From Limanda limanda (Eukaryota > Chordata > Actinopteri > Pleuronectiformes > Pleuronectidae): DNA of 64,000 nt. The translations under genes and the position numbers were made by a program. The DNA is taken from the NCBI RefSeq assembly GCF_963576545.1, contig NC_083638.1, forward strand, positions 22,979,090 through 23,043,089, written 5' to 3'. Positions 42,472 to 57,090 of the stretch are shown here, one piece after another (the stretch's first letter is position 1; the number at the start of each line of letters is the position of its first letter). The notes under the pieces were generated by a model. That model made no database searches. It saw only the letters and a list, made by a program, of their open reading frames with translations, and was not told where the DNA came from.

Positions 42472-42940
42472 CTATGTGGTCTGATAAAAAACAGGAAATA
42501 AGTTGTTTTCAATCCTGTTGGATCCAAGAACATCATTTGGGAAAACGTTTTTAGTATTTGCTGTGGGTCCGTGCTGTGGTTTGACGCTGGCAACAACAAT
42601 GTCCTTTAACTTTTCCTGAAGCCAGTCCTGCCTGTCTCCAACTTGTTTGTGTTCCCGAACATTGTGCATGAGCTGTACCTCACTGATGGTTCTCTTTCTG
42701 TGAAGATAGAGAACACCACTGTTAACTTTTATAATCAGTACTTTGTTTAAAATAATAATATTATTATTAATGATAATGATGATAATGATAATAATAATGA
42801 TATTTAATATAACAAGGGTTTATTTTGCTCTGTATAGACACAAACTCAAAATGTCTTTACCTCAATGGTTTAGCCTCTATTTGCAAACTGGTGAGAAAGA
42901 AGATCACAACCAACGTTTCCAAGTACCTCAAGGAAAACAT
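42472..42940 (-). CDS. pth: parathyroid hormone precursor (PTH)
   Basis: PTH is a secreted peptide that raises blood calcium through PTH receptors. Coding exons on the minus strand: 42940-42861 (26 codons plus 2 nt) and 42697-42472. The 101-residue preprohormone has a hydrophobic signal peptide (MFSLRYLETLVVIFFLTSLQ), a short pro-segment ending PLRKR and a 72-residue mature peptide beginning TISEVQLMHNVREHKQVGDR. The receptor-binding part QDWLQEKLKDI follows the PTH(1-34) pattern. The intron interrupts the pro-sequence just before KR, as in mammalian PTH. The mature form is shorter than the 84 residues of mammals. It lies 2.3 kb upstream-to-downstream from btbd10 on the same strand, the human order. 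I cannot tell pth1a from pth1b. Confidence 0.96.
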
Positions 42941-43048
42941 GTTCCTTAACTAAAACAAATGAAATAGAAACTGGTTAGAAAATGTAATTTCTTTTTTCTG
43001 TTACAACCCCTAAATTCAAATTGTCCTCCACTGTCATTCCATGCTTAC

Positions 43049-43140
43049 CAGGTTTTCTGTCCGTATATCCAGGAAGAGTATGGCAGGTGGTTTTGTTGAG
43101 GAACTACTGAATCAGTGAGGCGAAGTCAAACTTGATCAGT
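43049..43140 (-). other. pth: pth 5'UTR exon 1 (predicted)
   Basis: The donor acctg|gtaagc ends the exon at 43049. A 99-nt intron (42950-43048) with acceptor ttttag leads to exon 2, which starts at 42949, nine bases before the ATG. The start of transcription near 43140 is inferred from the TATA box. Confidence 0.65.
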
Positions 43141-43165
43141 CTTTTCGTGCGAAGAAGGTTCTTCC

Positions 43166-43172
43166 TTTTATA
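43166..43172 (-). promoter_or_regulatory. pth TATA box
   Basis: TATAAAA on the minus strand within gcgtataaaaggaag, about 30 bp upstream of the inferred start and about 230 bp from the ATG. A TATA promoter fits the tissue-restricted expression of PTH genes. Confidence 0.75.
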
Positions 43173-43179
43173 CGCAGAG

Positions 43180-46100
43180 TAGCCCTCCCCTGGTCATCAA
43201 TAAGCCATTTTCACTGTCGATGTTGTCACTTTTCAAATGCATCGATGGGGACAGGCATCTGCATGACACCACCACCACCACCGCTCACTACTAACTCATC
43301 TGTCAACACCTCTGCAAAGCTCCCTGTTCGTCACACTGTTTTTGAACTTGTTCCATTTTCACCCTTCAGGCTGAATGATCTCAGTTTTGTTGTGATGCTT
43401 ATGTGAACCTGATGAAGCACTATTGCACAAATCTGATCCTGTTGGTCAGAATACCTCTAATTAGACATGTCTCATGCATTGGGACTGCAATGAAAACATA
43501 TACTCTTTGAAAAGGCAATGACTGTCATGTTGAATTTATTAGCAATGCAATTCATTTTATGGTTCACCTCATGCAAGCATCTAAAGGTCGTGAAGAAGTG
43601 CAAGTGGGTCAGCCCTAAGGGTCTGAAGCAGAGGGACCAATTCAGTGCAGATTAACAGTTAGATGCACACAGAGAAGATCTGAGAAGAGATAATGGTTCA
43701 TTTTTTAGTGCAGGATGTTCATAGATCAGAAGACCGCACCTGCTCTTTGACTGAAGGTCTCACAGTTTCCAAATTTGCCTTAGTCTCACTAGAACCTGCC
43801 CATTACCAGGCTTTCATCAGCTATGAAGCCGTCACAGAAATTGTCTTTATATAATGTGAAGAAGAACAGATTCAAATTTTATTAAAAACAAAAAATCATT
43901 GGAATTGTGATTTGTCATAATTTTCCACTTGGAAGAGTCATATTTTAAGTTATATTTATATTTTATTCTAAAATAAATCATGTATGATGCAATACGAGTG
44001 TGGATTTACACAGTGCACCCCTGTGTATATCCATGGTTCAACGAGACATTTAAAACAAAATGCACCGTTAACTGAGTATTTATGATGTATGGGTTGTGGA
44101 TAACCTTGTCACTGTGTCACAAGGTGCATTAGGTAACCATGAAAGACATTTTCTAAATGTGGCAAAGGAATGGCTATGCCATGACTGAAGGAATAGGTGT
44201 CACAGAAGGACCTATATCTTTCTGTCATTAAGGTTCCCTGCACAATATGGGGCCCATTTACAGTAGCAATTTTGCCTACTTGCAGGTTATAAGATCTGTT
44301 TTTCTGCAATATATAGTGTGATATTAATTAAATTAAACTCAATGATAGTAACTGTTTTTTTTTTTAATGATTAAAGTAACCCTTTTTGTTTAAATGGCGC
44401 ACTGCATCATTTAATCTAATTTTCAAAGTGATTCCATAATTCATCAATATCAAAGTATTATATATGTCAATAGCTGAAACCAGTGTCAGAAGTCTTATTC
44501 AGCAGGGGCGGATCTGGAATGTTTCTAAATCGGACTATAAAGGGGCTACAATTTGCACAAAGGGGCTAATCATATATCCAACATCCATGCACAAGTCCTG
44601 ATTTGGTAAGATGCACATTTAAATCATTTAAGCAAAGCCAGACCTCATCCAATATAACTGTTCATTGTTCAAGAACACTGTGTTCTTCAATAAAAGCCTG
44701 GAAAATAAAAAATCTCAACAAATTCTCATATTTATTTTATTTTTTTAGAGTGACTATTTGTTCCCTGTGTTTTGCAGACATCACTGAAAAGCCAATAAGA
44801 GTGTGAGGTTGTTATAACAGGCCAGCTAACCTGACTGAGGCTGTTCCTCCTTGTGGGAGAAGTGTTGAGACCACGCAGGGCCTGATGCTGACCATGTGAC
44901 CCTATGAGCCCTCCCCATCCTGTGCTTTTAACTGAGCTAGATGTTTCGTGCACATGTAGTATACTAGTTGCTCTCATTACCTCATGCAGTCAGAATGTGA
45001 GCCATCTCAGTGATGGTATGCCACTGGTGTGTGCAGGAGGTCTTGACAGGGATTGATGGGAAGAATTGCACGCAAATCATTAACATGGGTCACCCCCATG
45101 TCACAAAGAAAGTAAGGCACGTAAAAATGACTCATCTCTTTGAACTATATGTGAGTTTGTTGACCGTAAATAGGCTGCCTCTGTCCACATTTGGCTTCTC
45201 AAAGTGTTTTCATAGATTTACAGGTGATTACGCTAAACATTTTTTCTATGTATATCATGTGATGTCATACCTGCTGCATTTAGATCCATATAATGAAGAT
45301 AATGTCACAACAATTTGGGAATTAAATGCCATCAACTTTAGTTCTTAATGTGTAAGAGGTACGATTTTCTTATTATTGCATCTCATTAGCGACAGGTTCA
45401 ACTCTGTTGTATGTTAAAAAGGTGTGGAAGGACAGCAGGGCCATGCAATGCTTTCTCCGAAACCCATAAATGGAGTTACTTTTGTCATGAAATGAGGTCA
45501 CCTTGCTCAAGCGTATCATGTAACGAAATAGAGTATATTTAGATTGTTGACATCATCCCGCCTTTGCCAGTGACACCAAACAAACACATAGAACACATAT
45601 CTACATCATACCATGTAGATAAACATTTATTGCTCATGAAAGGGGGAAGACTCTGGTGCAGCAGTAAATCATTCAGATATCTGACTCAGCCTTTTTGAGT
45701 TTGTTTGGCCAAACTAAATGTTTCATATCCACACTCACATCAATCTATCAAGCACTTTTGCAATGTCCATTTGACTACCAGGCACAGGTGGTGGTGGTGT
45801 CAAGTTAGGATCTTTTCCCTGTTGTGCACACGGAGCATCGAGTCCACAGACTATAAAGAAAGAGCCGGCAGAAAGCTTTTCTCTTCACAATCATCATAAT
45901 CATCACTATCACGAAAAAAAAAGAAGATCATTATCAATATGATGATATCTGATTTACTCTTTAACAAACACTTCTCCCATTTAAATAAAGCACTTTTGTG
46001 GTTCCGGAGGGTTCTGTCCGAGGTCAGATTAATATCCTCCTCAAGTGATGTCATTCGAGTCATTGTCAGTTTGGTTTGAAATCGTTTGAAGAGGAAAAAA

Positions 46101-48809
46101 CATCTGAGGGCTTACAGTTAGAAAACAAGCTGAGATTATCCACTGGGCCTGTTGGGTCGATCTGTGCCTCGGGGGGCGTCAGACCTCCAAAACGCTACCG
46201 AGTGGCTCATCCCTTTTTTTAACACAATCATGTATTAATGCCATTCAGCTACACACTGCATAGGCCAATGTTGCTGCTGGCCCAGGAAAGTATTGCTACA
46301 ATTATGTGATGTAAATCCTTTTTTATAGAATAAATCTACAGTTGTTGATAGGCTCCCTGAGGTTGTGATCACAGAGCATTGCCTGCAAGTGTAAATCCTG
46401 TATAAGCTTCAGGTAAGTGGCAGGTTTTGACAAGCGAGAACAATGCATGGAATAAAAGAGACGATATTCGTCTGCATCACTTTGGTGCTTTTCGTTCTAA
46501 TCAGCCACACGTTCATCACTTACACAAAGACGTCGTGATCCACAGAAACCTGCATGTTCTGAGCATCCTGGAATCAGTGTGAGATGAAATGAAGAAATGA
46601 CAGAAACACAAAGAAGTCCACAGAGGACTTGTTTTAACTTCTTTAACAACTTTCCTGCCTCGACTGGTCATTGAAAAACTTTGCACAAGTGTAGCCTGAG
46701 CATTGGTGCTGTATGAAAGGGAGTCACATTAAATACTTTGATTTAGGTATTTTCCTGTTTACTGCAGGACGTTATATGTATTTTATTTAATAAATATAGA
46801 ATAGAAAAAATGAATGCGGTTGTTTCGGAAGCACAGTTGCTTTAAGTTCCTAAAAATGTTAAGTAATTCTTTTCCAGCGTTTTGCCAAACTTGTCACTGC
46901 ATGAACTGTAAAATCTTTATTGATTTTGTTTTTTATTGCCTCATTTAAATGGAAACGTTCTTGACCAGAATTCGATATGTTTTTCCAAAAATTCGGCCTG
47001 ACATGATTTGATATCTTTGGAAAGTGTTATCATGGAATTGAAAATAAGATCCTGCAGGTTTTGGTTTGTGTGGGCTGAACAGCATGACTCTGTATAAGTG
47101 CTTGTGAGGTGAAGCAAGTGGCAGTCGGAAGAGAAAGTTGCAAAACAGAAAAGAAATCATATGCAAAGTGCACTGACATGAATGTACAGCTGCACAGGAG
47201 GTGGGCGGAGGAGGAGTCAGAGAAACTGTTTGTGCTCTGGACACAGTTTAAGTAGCATGGTTATTCACGCATCAACTTTTTCAGATACAAATCCCACACA
47301 GTGTCCTCTGATGTTTTACCACTTTAGAGGAGAGACTGTCTTAGCAAGGGCAGTGTCCCGGTGATGGTTTGTTTTTGCGGCATTGCACAGGAAAATTTAA
47401 TCTATAAAATATCTTGAGCTAGTCATAGGTGTCAGACTGTCATAGGAACCTCTATGTTTTGGATTGTATGCTACTTCCTCAATATCACAGCAGTATTTAG
47501 TGATATGGTGAAACATGGAGTACAGTATATATCAAATATTCCTACACCTGTACTTTAAAATATTGGTCTTATCCACAAGAGGTCACTGTGATCCAACAGT
47601 TCAGTTTACCCTATGACACTCCTCTTTTTTAGATGAATTTTTATGTTTTTATTAGTAATACTTTGCTGGAAAGACTCAGTATGAATAGAACAGCACTGAG
47701 CGTATTAAGTGATAAAGCAAAAAGTGATATGATAACACCATGAGAAGTGATGTACTAACAGTGGCTCCGCAGTCTGACAGTAAAATAACAATAAATTTGA
47801 GTTATTCACCAACATAGAATAACAATCTAAACTTGTCACCAAAGACTTGAGATTCTTCCCCCACCCTGCACCACAGCAAATATGTCATCTAGAGCCACTG
47901 AATTTAATACAGGGCAGTGGGGAGAAGTCTGATCCATACCGGGTGTGGAAATGTTTAACACTGAACAAAAATTGTTGCATCAAAAGTTACAAAGAAACAA
48001 TACAACCAACCCAAACAGTAATTTAGGACTCAAATTATGCCGACTATACACAAATGTGCAGACTTTCATATGATTTATTATTTCGACACTGTATTTAGTG
48101 ATTAGTATCCATCCATCCATGGGTGAGAGGCCGGGTGGTCCCTGGACAGGTCATGAGCGTACCACAACTACATACAAGTACCCAATAAACACTTTATCCC
48201 ACTTGATACTACTTTACTTTTTTGGGGGGAAAACTAACCAACAATTCCCTTATATGACCTGCATTGAATGAAAAATATCAGAGCAGCTTTGTCTATTGAA
48301 TCCACAAAATACCACACATGCAGCCAGTTGAAGAGGAAAAACAACTCCTGCTGGACCTCTCTGTTTGCACTCAGGTCCCATGTGGTTTGATGTGAATGCC
48401 ACCTGAAAGCAGTGAGAAAGTTTCAGAGCCAATGGAATTTAAAGTAGAAGTAGCTGATGGTGCTGATGATGTTGTTGTGTTTTCCTTTTCATGTCTTTGT
48501 ACCACACCTTGGAATTTGAATGTGGATGTAGATACCATGATAATGTGTAGCGACTCAAACTGATGCACCGCTGTGCTGAGCTGAAAGGCAGAATTAGCTC
48601 ACAAGCCCAATTCTCCTGCTGTGCGGTTGCAGTCCTTCTCTCTATGACTAAGAGCTTACCTACCTGTAGAGACTGCAGATTTCTAAAGAGTAACACAAAG
48701 CTACAGTTGGTCAAACATACTGCTGTTCAGGGATTTCATTTATGTCAACCTTTAACCTTTTTGCTGGTTTTGTCATATTCCACAACCTTTCAAAGCCAGA
48801 GATGCTGAG
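43180..48809. other. gene-poor region upstream of pth
   Basis: 5.6 kb without a recognisable exon. A 112-codon frame at 45010-45348 has no known motif. A fish repeat tail (ccatccatccatgggtgaga, ggtccctggacaggtcatga) lies at 48107-48160. In human FAR1 follows PTH; I saw no trace of it here. Confidence 0.6.
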
Positions 48810-48817
48810 CTGATCAT

Positions 48818-49811
48818 TAGGGCTGCAACTAACGACTATTCTGATAGTCGATTAGTCACCGATTATTGAAACGATTAATCGACTAATCGGATTATGAATG
48901 ACACAAATTCTCAATTGCTCTTATTTAGCAAGCAGCTTTTAAATTTAGCTTGAGGTTGTTCGAGGCATGTGATGACTGAAAATAAAGGCAATAAATATTG
49001 ATACTTCATTAAAAAAAAATGTCTTTTAATAAACTTTGTTTCATATAAGGGTACTGTTGACACAAAAGCAAAGACAAATCAAGTTTTTGTCCATTTAAAA
49101 GCAAGGACAGGCAAAGTGCTAATAAAACAAATAAATTAAAAATCAAGTATTCATTTTTCCTGTTAACAAAAATGACAGGGAAAGTAACAGCAATAAAAAC
49201 ATCAACAAACGAAACTACAGTCTTCTGACTAAATAATTGTGATTAAAACAAGACGTTTGTCAGGCAATAGGATAACATAACGCTTTTAAACTCGTTAATA
49301 AAAAGTTTAAACCATATTTTTGTAATGGATGCTAGAATCCTGCGAGCAGGTATAAACGTGTATATATAACATCTGACAGAGGCAAGTCCGCATCGTCTCC
49401 GTTACGATGTCACACGTGCCTCCTCCTCCTCACATGCGCGTGTCCTGCTTCCATGGAGAGCAGGTCGGCCGCACAAATACTGCAGGTAGTTTTTCTCGGG
49501 CTGTTACGGGTGAAGTTCTCCCGAACTTTTTACTTCCTGGTGCGCGACTGCGCGCGGCAGCGGACGCCGACATTGGTCCATGTTTCGTCGCTATTGCACA
49601 TGCGCGACTTTCAGAGATAGGAAGGAAGCGAGATGGCTCACTCCTCGGGTACTTCCATCAGCACCTCCGGTAAAACGCCGTTTAGTTCCGCTGCGCGGCA
49701 CGAGAAACACGCGCTATGACGTCACCAACGAATCATCGACGGGTAAATTCGTCGGCGACTATTTTGGTCATCGATTTTTGTCGACTACGTCGACTAATCG
49801 TTGCACCCCTA
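48818..49811 (+). mobile_element. hAT-type MITE, copy 2 (intergenic)
   Basis: 994 bp with the same ends as copy 1 and its own 8-bp target duplication ctgatcat (48810-48817 and 49812-49819). By eye it differs from copy 1 at only two places: T/C at 37933/48833 and an extra C near 49004. Both copies therefore inserted recently from one source. Confidence 0.95.
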
Positions 49812-52685
49812 CTGATCATTAACCTGCTTGGTTAAATGAAAATGGAGTCAGAAAAAAAAAAAACAGGCATGAAAGATAAACTGATGCAAAATTATTACCC
49901 ACTCCCGCCCCCAGCGTTTTGCTTGAATCGTCTTCTATTATCACTGCAAATTCTTTACTTCATATCACTTTCATGAACTTATTCTAAAATTCCACTTCTT
50001 TTGGGCTCCATTAACTGACCCATCAAATATTCAATACTGAGCCTTTAACCACATTAAAAAGTAACACTGAGCTTTAACAACTCCATTAAGAAAGCTATGG
50101 GCTGTGAGTGAAGAGTATTCATTCTATTCAAATTACTCCTGCAGCCACATGATTCATCAGAACTGCTGCTGTTTTGGTCATTTCATTAATCTGTGGTTAA
50201 TACTTATGCGTGTTTATATATGTGGTACACAAATATCAATATATATATATATATATATATACTCTAAGCAAAAAGAAGAGTTACTCATTATCGAGAGTTG
50301 GATAATGAGTTCTGATAAAAAGTTTGTTGCTGTTCTCCACTTTTAATCACAGTTAGAACCAGGACGTTAATGTTATGGATTATTTTATTATCTTTTTTTT
50401 TTACTACAAATTCATTTTTTGGGCTTCTCTACCCAATATTGAGTTGGGAGATGTCTTTTATGAGAAGCCACAGCAATTGTTTGATGTATTTGTCCAATAA
50501 AGAAGCTCCAGGTAGAGATTAATGTGGCCACTGTGACCTGTGACATTACAATACTCAGATTCCTTGATATCAATAAAACTGCTCTGTTCTGTACGGCTCA
50601 TCAGCCTTGTCTCCCTCATGCATCTGGTATTGAGATGAATACTTCTGCTTAAGAAAAAACTTCATTCGTAAGATCTCTCCCGCAGTTAGCATATATTTGA
50701 CCCCTTATCTTATGTATATTTGTAGTGCTTTACCCTTTAGAGACGCAGTCTTTATGGAAATACTTTACTTTCTGTATCACATGTTTCTCCTCTTTTGTTT
50801 TCATTTGTTTCACATGTTCACATTTTTTCCACTGTACCTACGTGTAATTGTCAATAAGAACAAGTAACGTGTTTATTAATTCTTGAATCATACCACAAAT
50901 CACAGTTGAAAGGACAACAAACTTGACAAACATTGGCTCCCGTGATACTGTCTGACATTCTGCATGTCGACCTATTCACAATGTAAACATGTCCACATTG
51001 AGGACAGTGAGACAGGAAGTTAGAGCCAGCAGCTGGTTAGCCTTGGAAAGGGATCTTCTAACCTACTGCAGAGTCTAAAACTAATTGGAACATGGAAACC
51101 TTCCCATTTAATATGTTTCATTTAGTCCGTTTAAACAATACATTGGGATTTATGTGCTGGAGTATTCTTGTTTCCAGTCTTTATGCTAAGCTATGCAAAC
51201 TGTCTTTGGGTGCAGCTTCATTCATTGTACTTGGCAAGAAAGTACTTCCAAAAAGTTGAACTTCTCCGTTGATATTACACAAAGTTGGTGTTAAGTATTT
51301 TCTTCTTTTTTGCTTTGAATATATTGTAAGAACCATTGTTTACTAGAGGATTTATGTACAATGCCCAGTAACCTCTCACCAGCTGACTTCCACTGTACAG
51401 GTGTATTGCACATAAATACACAAACGCATTCTCACTGCCACGTTCTGCTCTACTGCAAGTGTTGCATTTAATCCTCACAGTAGCATTGTGCTTCTATAAA
51501 ATACACAAGTACAGAACAGCATGAGCAGATGCATGGCATGGTTTGAGATAAAAAGAAAAGACCTCAAGACTCTTTTCGTTGGTGTTCTGCATCACATATT
51601 GATTTTCAGAGATTGGTCCATTGCCCATGACCCTAAATGAAATTCATGGGAGTCCAAATGAAATTCATGAGAAAACACAAATGCGTCCAGACTCTAATTA
51701 GTTGTGATCAGTATGCTCTATTTTAGAAGATGATTTTAATTGATTTTCTATCCAGTCATGCACTGCTAGATTTTGTTTTTCAAATAAACAAAATGTTTTT
51801 GCCTAAAATGCTATATTTATGTATTTTAAGCACATATCCTATTTTCATGCAACTTTTTAAGTTAAAAGTAAAGGGTCAGATTTAATAATTATTTTCGTAA
51901 TAATGTTGAACAAAAGCAGAGCTCAGACAAAAGGCCTGAAACCTTCATTTTGTCGAACATGAATAATAAAGCTGGCAGATGTTCAGATTCAGACACTTCA
52001 CACAGTAGCTCCCATGGAAAGATATCGGCTCATGAGATCCCATTGAATCCAGTTGTTCGGGTGACACTGAGTTTACAAAGCAAAACTGAATAAAGTTGAG
52101 AGCAGATGCTGCCAGAGTGTGATTCATCGTTTTGAATTCCCACGCTTTTGATCACTGGGACATTAATGAATTTTAAAGGACACACATCTGATACTCTCGC
52201 TGCGTTTACAGATTCAATAAACACAGCTTCCCCACACGTGCCTTGCAGAGCACACCTTCGAAAAAATGGATGCAAATTTCTTCTGAGGATAATTTACTCA
52301 TAAGGGGTCGTTGGGTTTGAAGTTGCCAAATGAAAACCTGACACATTCCTTTTCAACGGGAAGGGAAACTTCTTTCTAGTCGATGAATATTTAATGCAAG
52401 GAAAGGCTGCTTTAATAAAATAGCGCACAGGCCAGTCAAAGACATGTTGGACCAAGAGTCTTGGGGGAGCTTCTGTTGCGACTGTGAAAGAAAAGTATCA
52501 GCCTTTGAATACTAAAAGGGACAATGACAATGCAGAGAGAAAGACCAAAGGAGAGGAGGAGACATTAATTTTGTGCCTGTAAGTGAAGCAACTGCCACTT
52601 TTCCACAGGGTCATTTTAAACTCACAACTTTCGGCTGTCACTACATCCACCTGTCATGTAGTAATAAGAGCAATTAAAGTGTGGT

Positions 52686-52840
<155 letters not shown>

Positions 52841-55800
52841 CATATATCTGTGACATCAGAGGACTTCAACTTCCTCTTAATCTAAACTGAACTGTAACTG
52901 TACAATGTTTCAATCCTAACATTTTGTGATTGTCCTTATTGGGATTTGATAGTCCTCCAACATTAGGAATACCTGGACAGCTGGATCCAACACACCCAAA
53001 CAAACACCCACGCAGTGGAGTTAAGACTTAGTCAGACAAATTGAAATACTCAATAGAGGTACAGGCAAACTTCACATCATGAAGGCGACCAGTGGACCTC
53101 AGAATAACATCTTGCCACTGAACGCTTCAATGAAAAGTCGCCCAGTGGCGCCACCTGCAGAAAGAGAGAAAGGTTCAACTGTATTCAAACAGAGCCTGGA
53201 AACAACCAGTCTCACTTGTTTGGATCCTTTCATTCCAAATGCGAATAGATTCCTGATTCACTATGATTTCACTTTAATGACCCACTGGTGCTTGAATAAA
53301 AGATACATTGCATGAAAACTACACTGCTTGGGAAATAAACTGCCTTGACATGCACCAGTATGCCGGTGCCAGGAAATTAAGCTACGAAGTGTGAGTTCAA
53401 TATGTACTGTAAATTATGTTGTGCAAGCTTCAGGCTCATGAGAGGGAGAGAGAGAGTCTGAACAAAGTGTATGAAGGGCCGAGGCCGAGACCCAGGGAAA
53501 ACGTAATAGCTGTAGAAACAGGCAGGGGAAGCTGACAGTACCTCCCACTTGGAAAAAAGAACTCCATTAGTGTCTAAACTTGACATCATCAACATTGACA
53601 TTATATCTGTTGATTTGTGTCATTAAATAGCATCACACACTTTGTTTTTGTGTGGTTTTGAGAACTATGTAACACAACGCTCATTATTCAAATTGAACTG
53701 AGCTCTTTATTCTTTGCTTTTATTTAAATGTGATTATTGCTTTAAGTGCACTGCTGGGCTGACCCATCCTTTTGTCCAACACTTTTCATTGTACTGTGGA
53801 ACTTGTGATCATTTATATATGACAAATAAAACGTGAAAGACTAACCTGAAACCATATAATACAATTCAGTCCAGCGGCCCCTTTAACAAATACTCACGTT
53901 CAAATGTGGACTGTAGCTTTGTGTGCAAGAGTGGACACATTAAGAAGTCACTGTTAATGCCCACAGCTGTAGTCTACCTCAGGATTATTTATAATTGGGT
54001 AATTTTTTAACTGACCTATTTTTGCTTTATAATTGAAAGGAATTAAATTGCAAAAACTCCTCTAAGCCTTTGAGAAATCAATGACTGCCTTCACAATCCT
54101 TTCTGTGCAGTTGTGTGTAGGATATGTTTACTTATTTATATACCTTGATTGCCTTTGCCCCGAAAATCTAAAGGATTAAACCAGTGGGAAATATAGCAGG
54201 AACATTTTTTAAAAACACAAACAGGCAATGGAGATAGCATAAATCTTGACCAATATATTAATATACACATCTTAAATCTAATTTAGAATGTATTAAAAAC
54301 TGAGGATTGTAATCATTATGTGATCGATAATGTTGAGTTACTGTGATCTGTGCACTCACACAACCTTTTCTTCATAGTCGCAAATGCACACATATAGGAA
54401 ACATCATGGAATACATGCTCACTGCCTCCATGGTTACCACCTGAGCTCTGTAATTACATGGTTGATAATTATCTGGATAATGAGCGAGGCTGGAATGCAC
54501 CTGCCTACAGTGTATGTACGCTGCTTCAGAGGCCGACCACTGAAGGAGCAGGAGAGGAAACTGGACGGCTAATCCCCCGCTCGTCGGCCTCTGACTGTGA
54601 GGGGCAGTGCAGCTGCAGGGGTTTTCAGTTTGGTCTGTTTTATAGGCGCAGCTGAAATGAAGAGTGATACGAGGTTATTTGCAGTTTATGTTTGAGAGTT
54701 TTGCAGAGAGAGCGAGCGAGAGAGAGCGAGAGAGAGGGAGCTGGCAGTGCTGCTACTCCTCTAACAAGTGGTGACTCCTCTACCAACCTGCAGACTTGAG
54801 CAGGTGACAGAGATGAGTGCTGAGGCTGGAATAGATTGCAGCGCTGTCAACTAGAATAAACCACAGAGCTTACTTACATGGCAAACTGTCTCCAACAGGT
54901 CGAGTACTGCAGAGGCTGCTCTATGCACTTGAGTTACATCCCCACAGACTAAAATTTTAAAAGTCTTTCCTGAAATCGTCCTGATTTACCTCTGTCTGAC
55001 GCAAAACTGTCATGAATATGCATCTGGGCACATTTATATTTTTCTATGAAACCAAGACTGAGCGTGTGATGATTGCTGAGAGATTTATAGGAAAGTGAAA
55101 TCCTACTTATAAATCCCAATGGTGAAGATAATTAAATACAAGAACATCTTCAGTAAAATGTGCAAAATTGTGGCAACAGGAACAAAAGGATTTTTTCATA
55201 ATCCAACAATAAACTCCAAACAAATGGCTCCGCAGTGAAGTTAACTTTTGGAGACTGACAATAAAACTTTATCGTATCAAATTGTTTTAATAGATTAGAA
55301 CAAAGTGTTAGAGAGGTAAATAAGAAAATTATAAGTGCAGAGAACAGAAAAGAATAGAGCTTTACCTCAGAGAATCAGTCACACTCATCTTTTTGTACTG
55401 ATCACAGCATTTTACAGCTTCAGAGGCCACATAGGGACACTGATATAATCCTTGTTTCAAAAATACAGAATAGTATGCGTCATCCTTTCATCCTGTAAAT
55501 TGTAAATGTATTTATATTGAATTCAGTCTTATTGAGCACTCAAAGCAATTTACAGTCCAAGTCACATTCACCCTCTGAAGTACGCAGCATGAGATTATCC
55601 AGGTCAGACGTTCAGCAACGGGAAAATGTTTATACTCATTATACTCACGGCTCGAATCGTCAAGTTACCTGAGGAAAACTCACCAATTTGTCACAGCTTA
55701 TAGTTCGACAACCACACACTTAGACTATAAAATGAACCTCATTATGTGTCCTCACTGTGTTTTTTTTTTAATCTTTAAAGGGTGTAAGTGAATACATTTC

Positions 55801-56995
55801 TTTTGAGGGAACTCTGGCTTTATAGATAAGGCTCCTTACAGTTGCAAAATTAATTTAAAATTTGAGAAGGTCACATGCACAAAGTGAACCCCAGTCTGCC
55901 GTACACACTGCTATCAGTGACCACCTGTGTTCTCATTGGTTTCCACCAGGCCTGTCAACAAATACAGGATTTAGAGTTTTGCTCCAAGGTGATGTTTGCA
56001 GAGGGTCTTTGTTTAGGAAATGAAGAAGGTCTTCTGCACACACTCTTAGTAACACTGCGGTGCTCACTGACTGTGTGCAGTGTTTACACATCGTGATGCA
56101 GATGCATAACTAAATGTAAAACAACATCATTTAAAGTCAGATAATTTGATAAATCTCTCCCCCTGCATGTTGGGAATGCTGTTCCTCACAGTCCCTATTC
56201 ATGAAAATCATTATTTATTGATCTGTTGCAGTACTGTCATTCTGCATCATGTTTTAAATCAAACACGAGTTGTGACAAGAGTTCCTCATTCAATTTGTCT
56301 TCAAAGAAACGTTGCATAAATTTCTACATTAACACAAAGATACAGACACTGATTTGCTTTCATAACCATTTGTTGGGATGAATACGTTCTGGGGTGGCTC
56401 TTTATAGTCAAATGTCATGAAGCACAATGTAAATATCATAAGACATTTGTGAGAAAGGGGAAACAACAGCCACCAGGTTTCTCTGCAGTAATCACTGGAA
56501 ACAGGGGACTTTTATGTCACCTTGAAACGTGGATTTTGTTGGTCTGGTATCATAAACTTTGCATAATTCAGGAGTCCAAGTCAAGAGATGACATCAAGTC
56601 CCTTCAATGAAACAAATGAGAGAAACGATTCCACAGAACCAAATCAATCTGTGATCACTTTTTGCTCATGTATTTCACCTGTGTTCGATCAACCACTGCC
56701 TCCATCGTGTATATAAGTCTCTGTGCTTCCCTTTGTCTTTGTCAGTTTGTCGTTATTCACTCGTCACCATCTTTCCTTCATGAGTTTTCTGTCGTTCCTC
56801 GTGTTCCCAGTTGATCCTGTCACCTTTTTGCTGTCTTTTCCAGTTCCCAGTGTTTTTTGGTTTGTGTATTTTTGGGACTTTGAATACGAAGCTTTTTTTC
56901 TGCAAGACCCTTTTTCTAAACCTGGCTTCTGCACTTTTACTAGACATACTGTCTAGAATAATGCTGAAGTGTATAAATGCCAAACCCACTGGGAT

Positions 56996-56999
<4 letters not shown>

Positions 57000-57089
<90 letters not shown>
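57000..57089. repeat. (CA)n microsatellite
   Basis: About 44 uninterrupted CA units. Confidence 0.95.

Positions 57090-57090
<1 letters not shown>

Noticed and set aside
45010..45348. 112-codon plus-strand frame upstream of pth
   Set aside because: No family resemblance, no convincing splice sites, isolated in AT-rich DNA.
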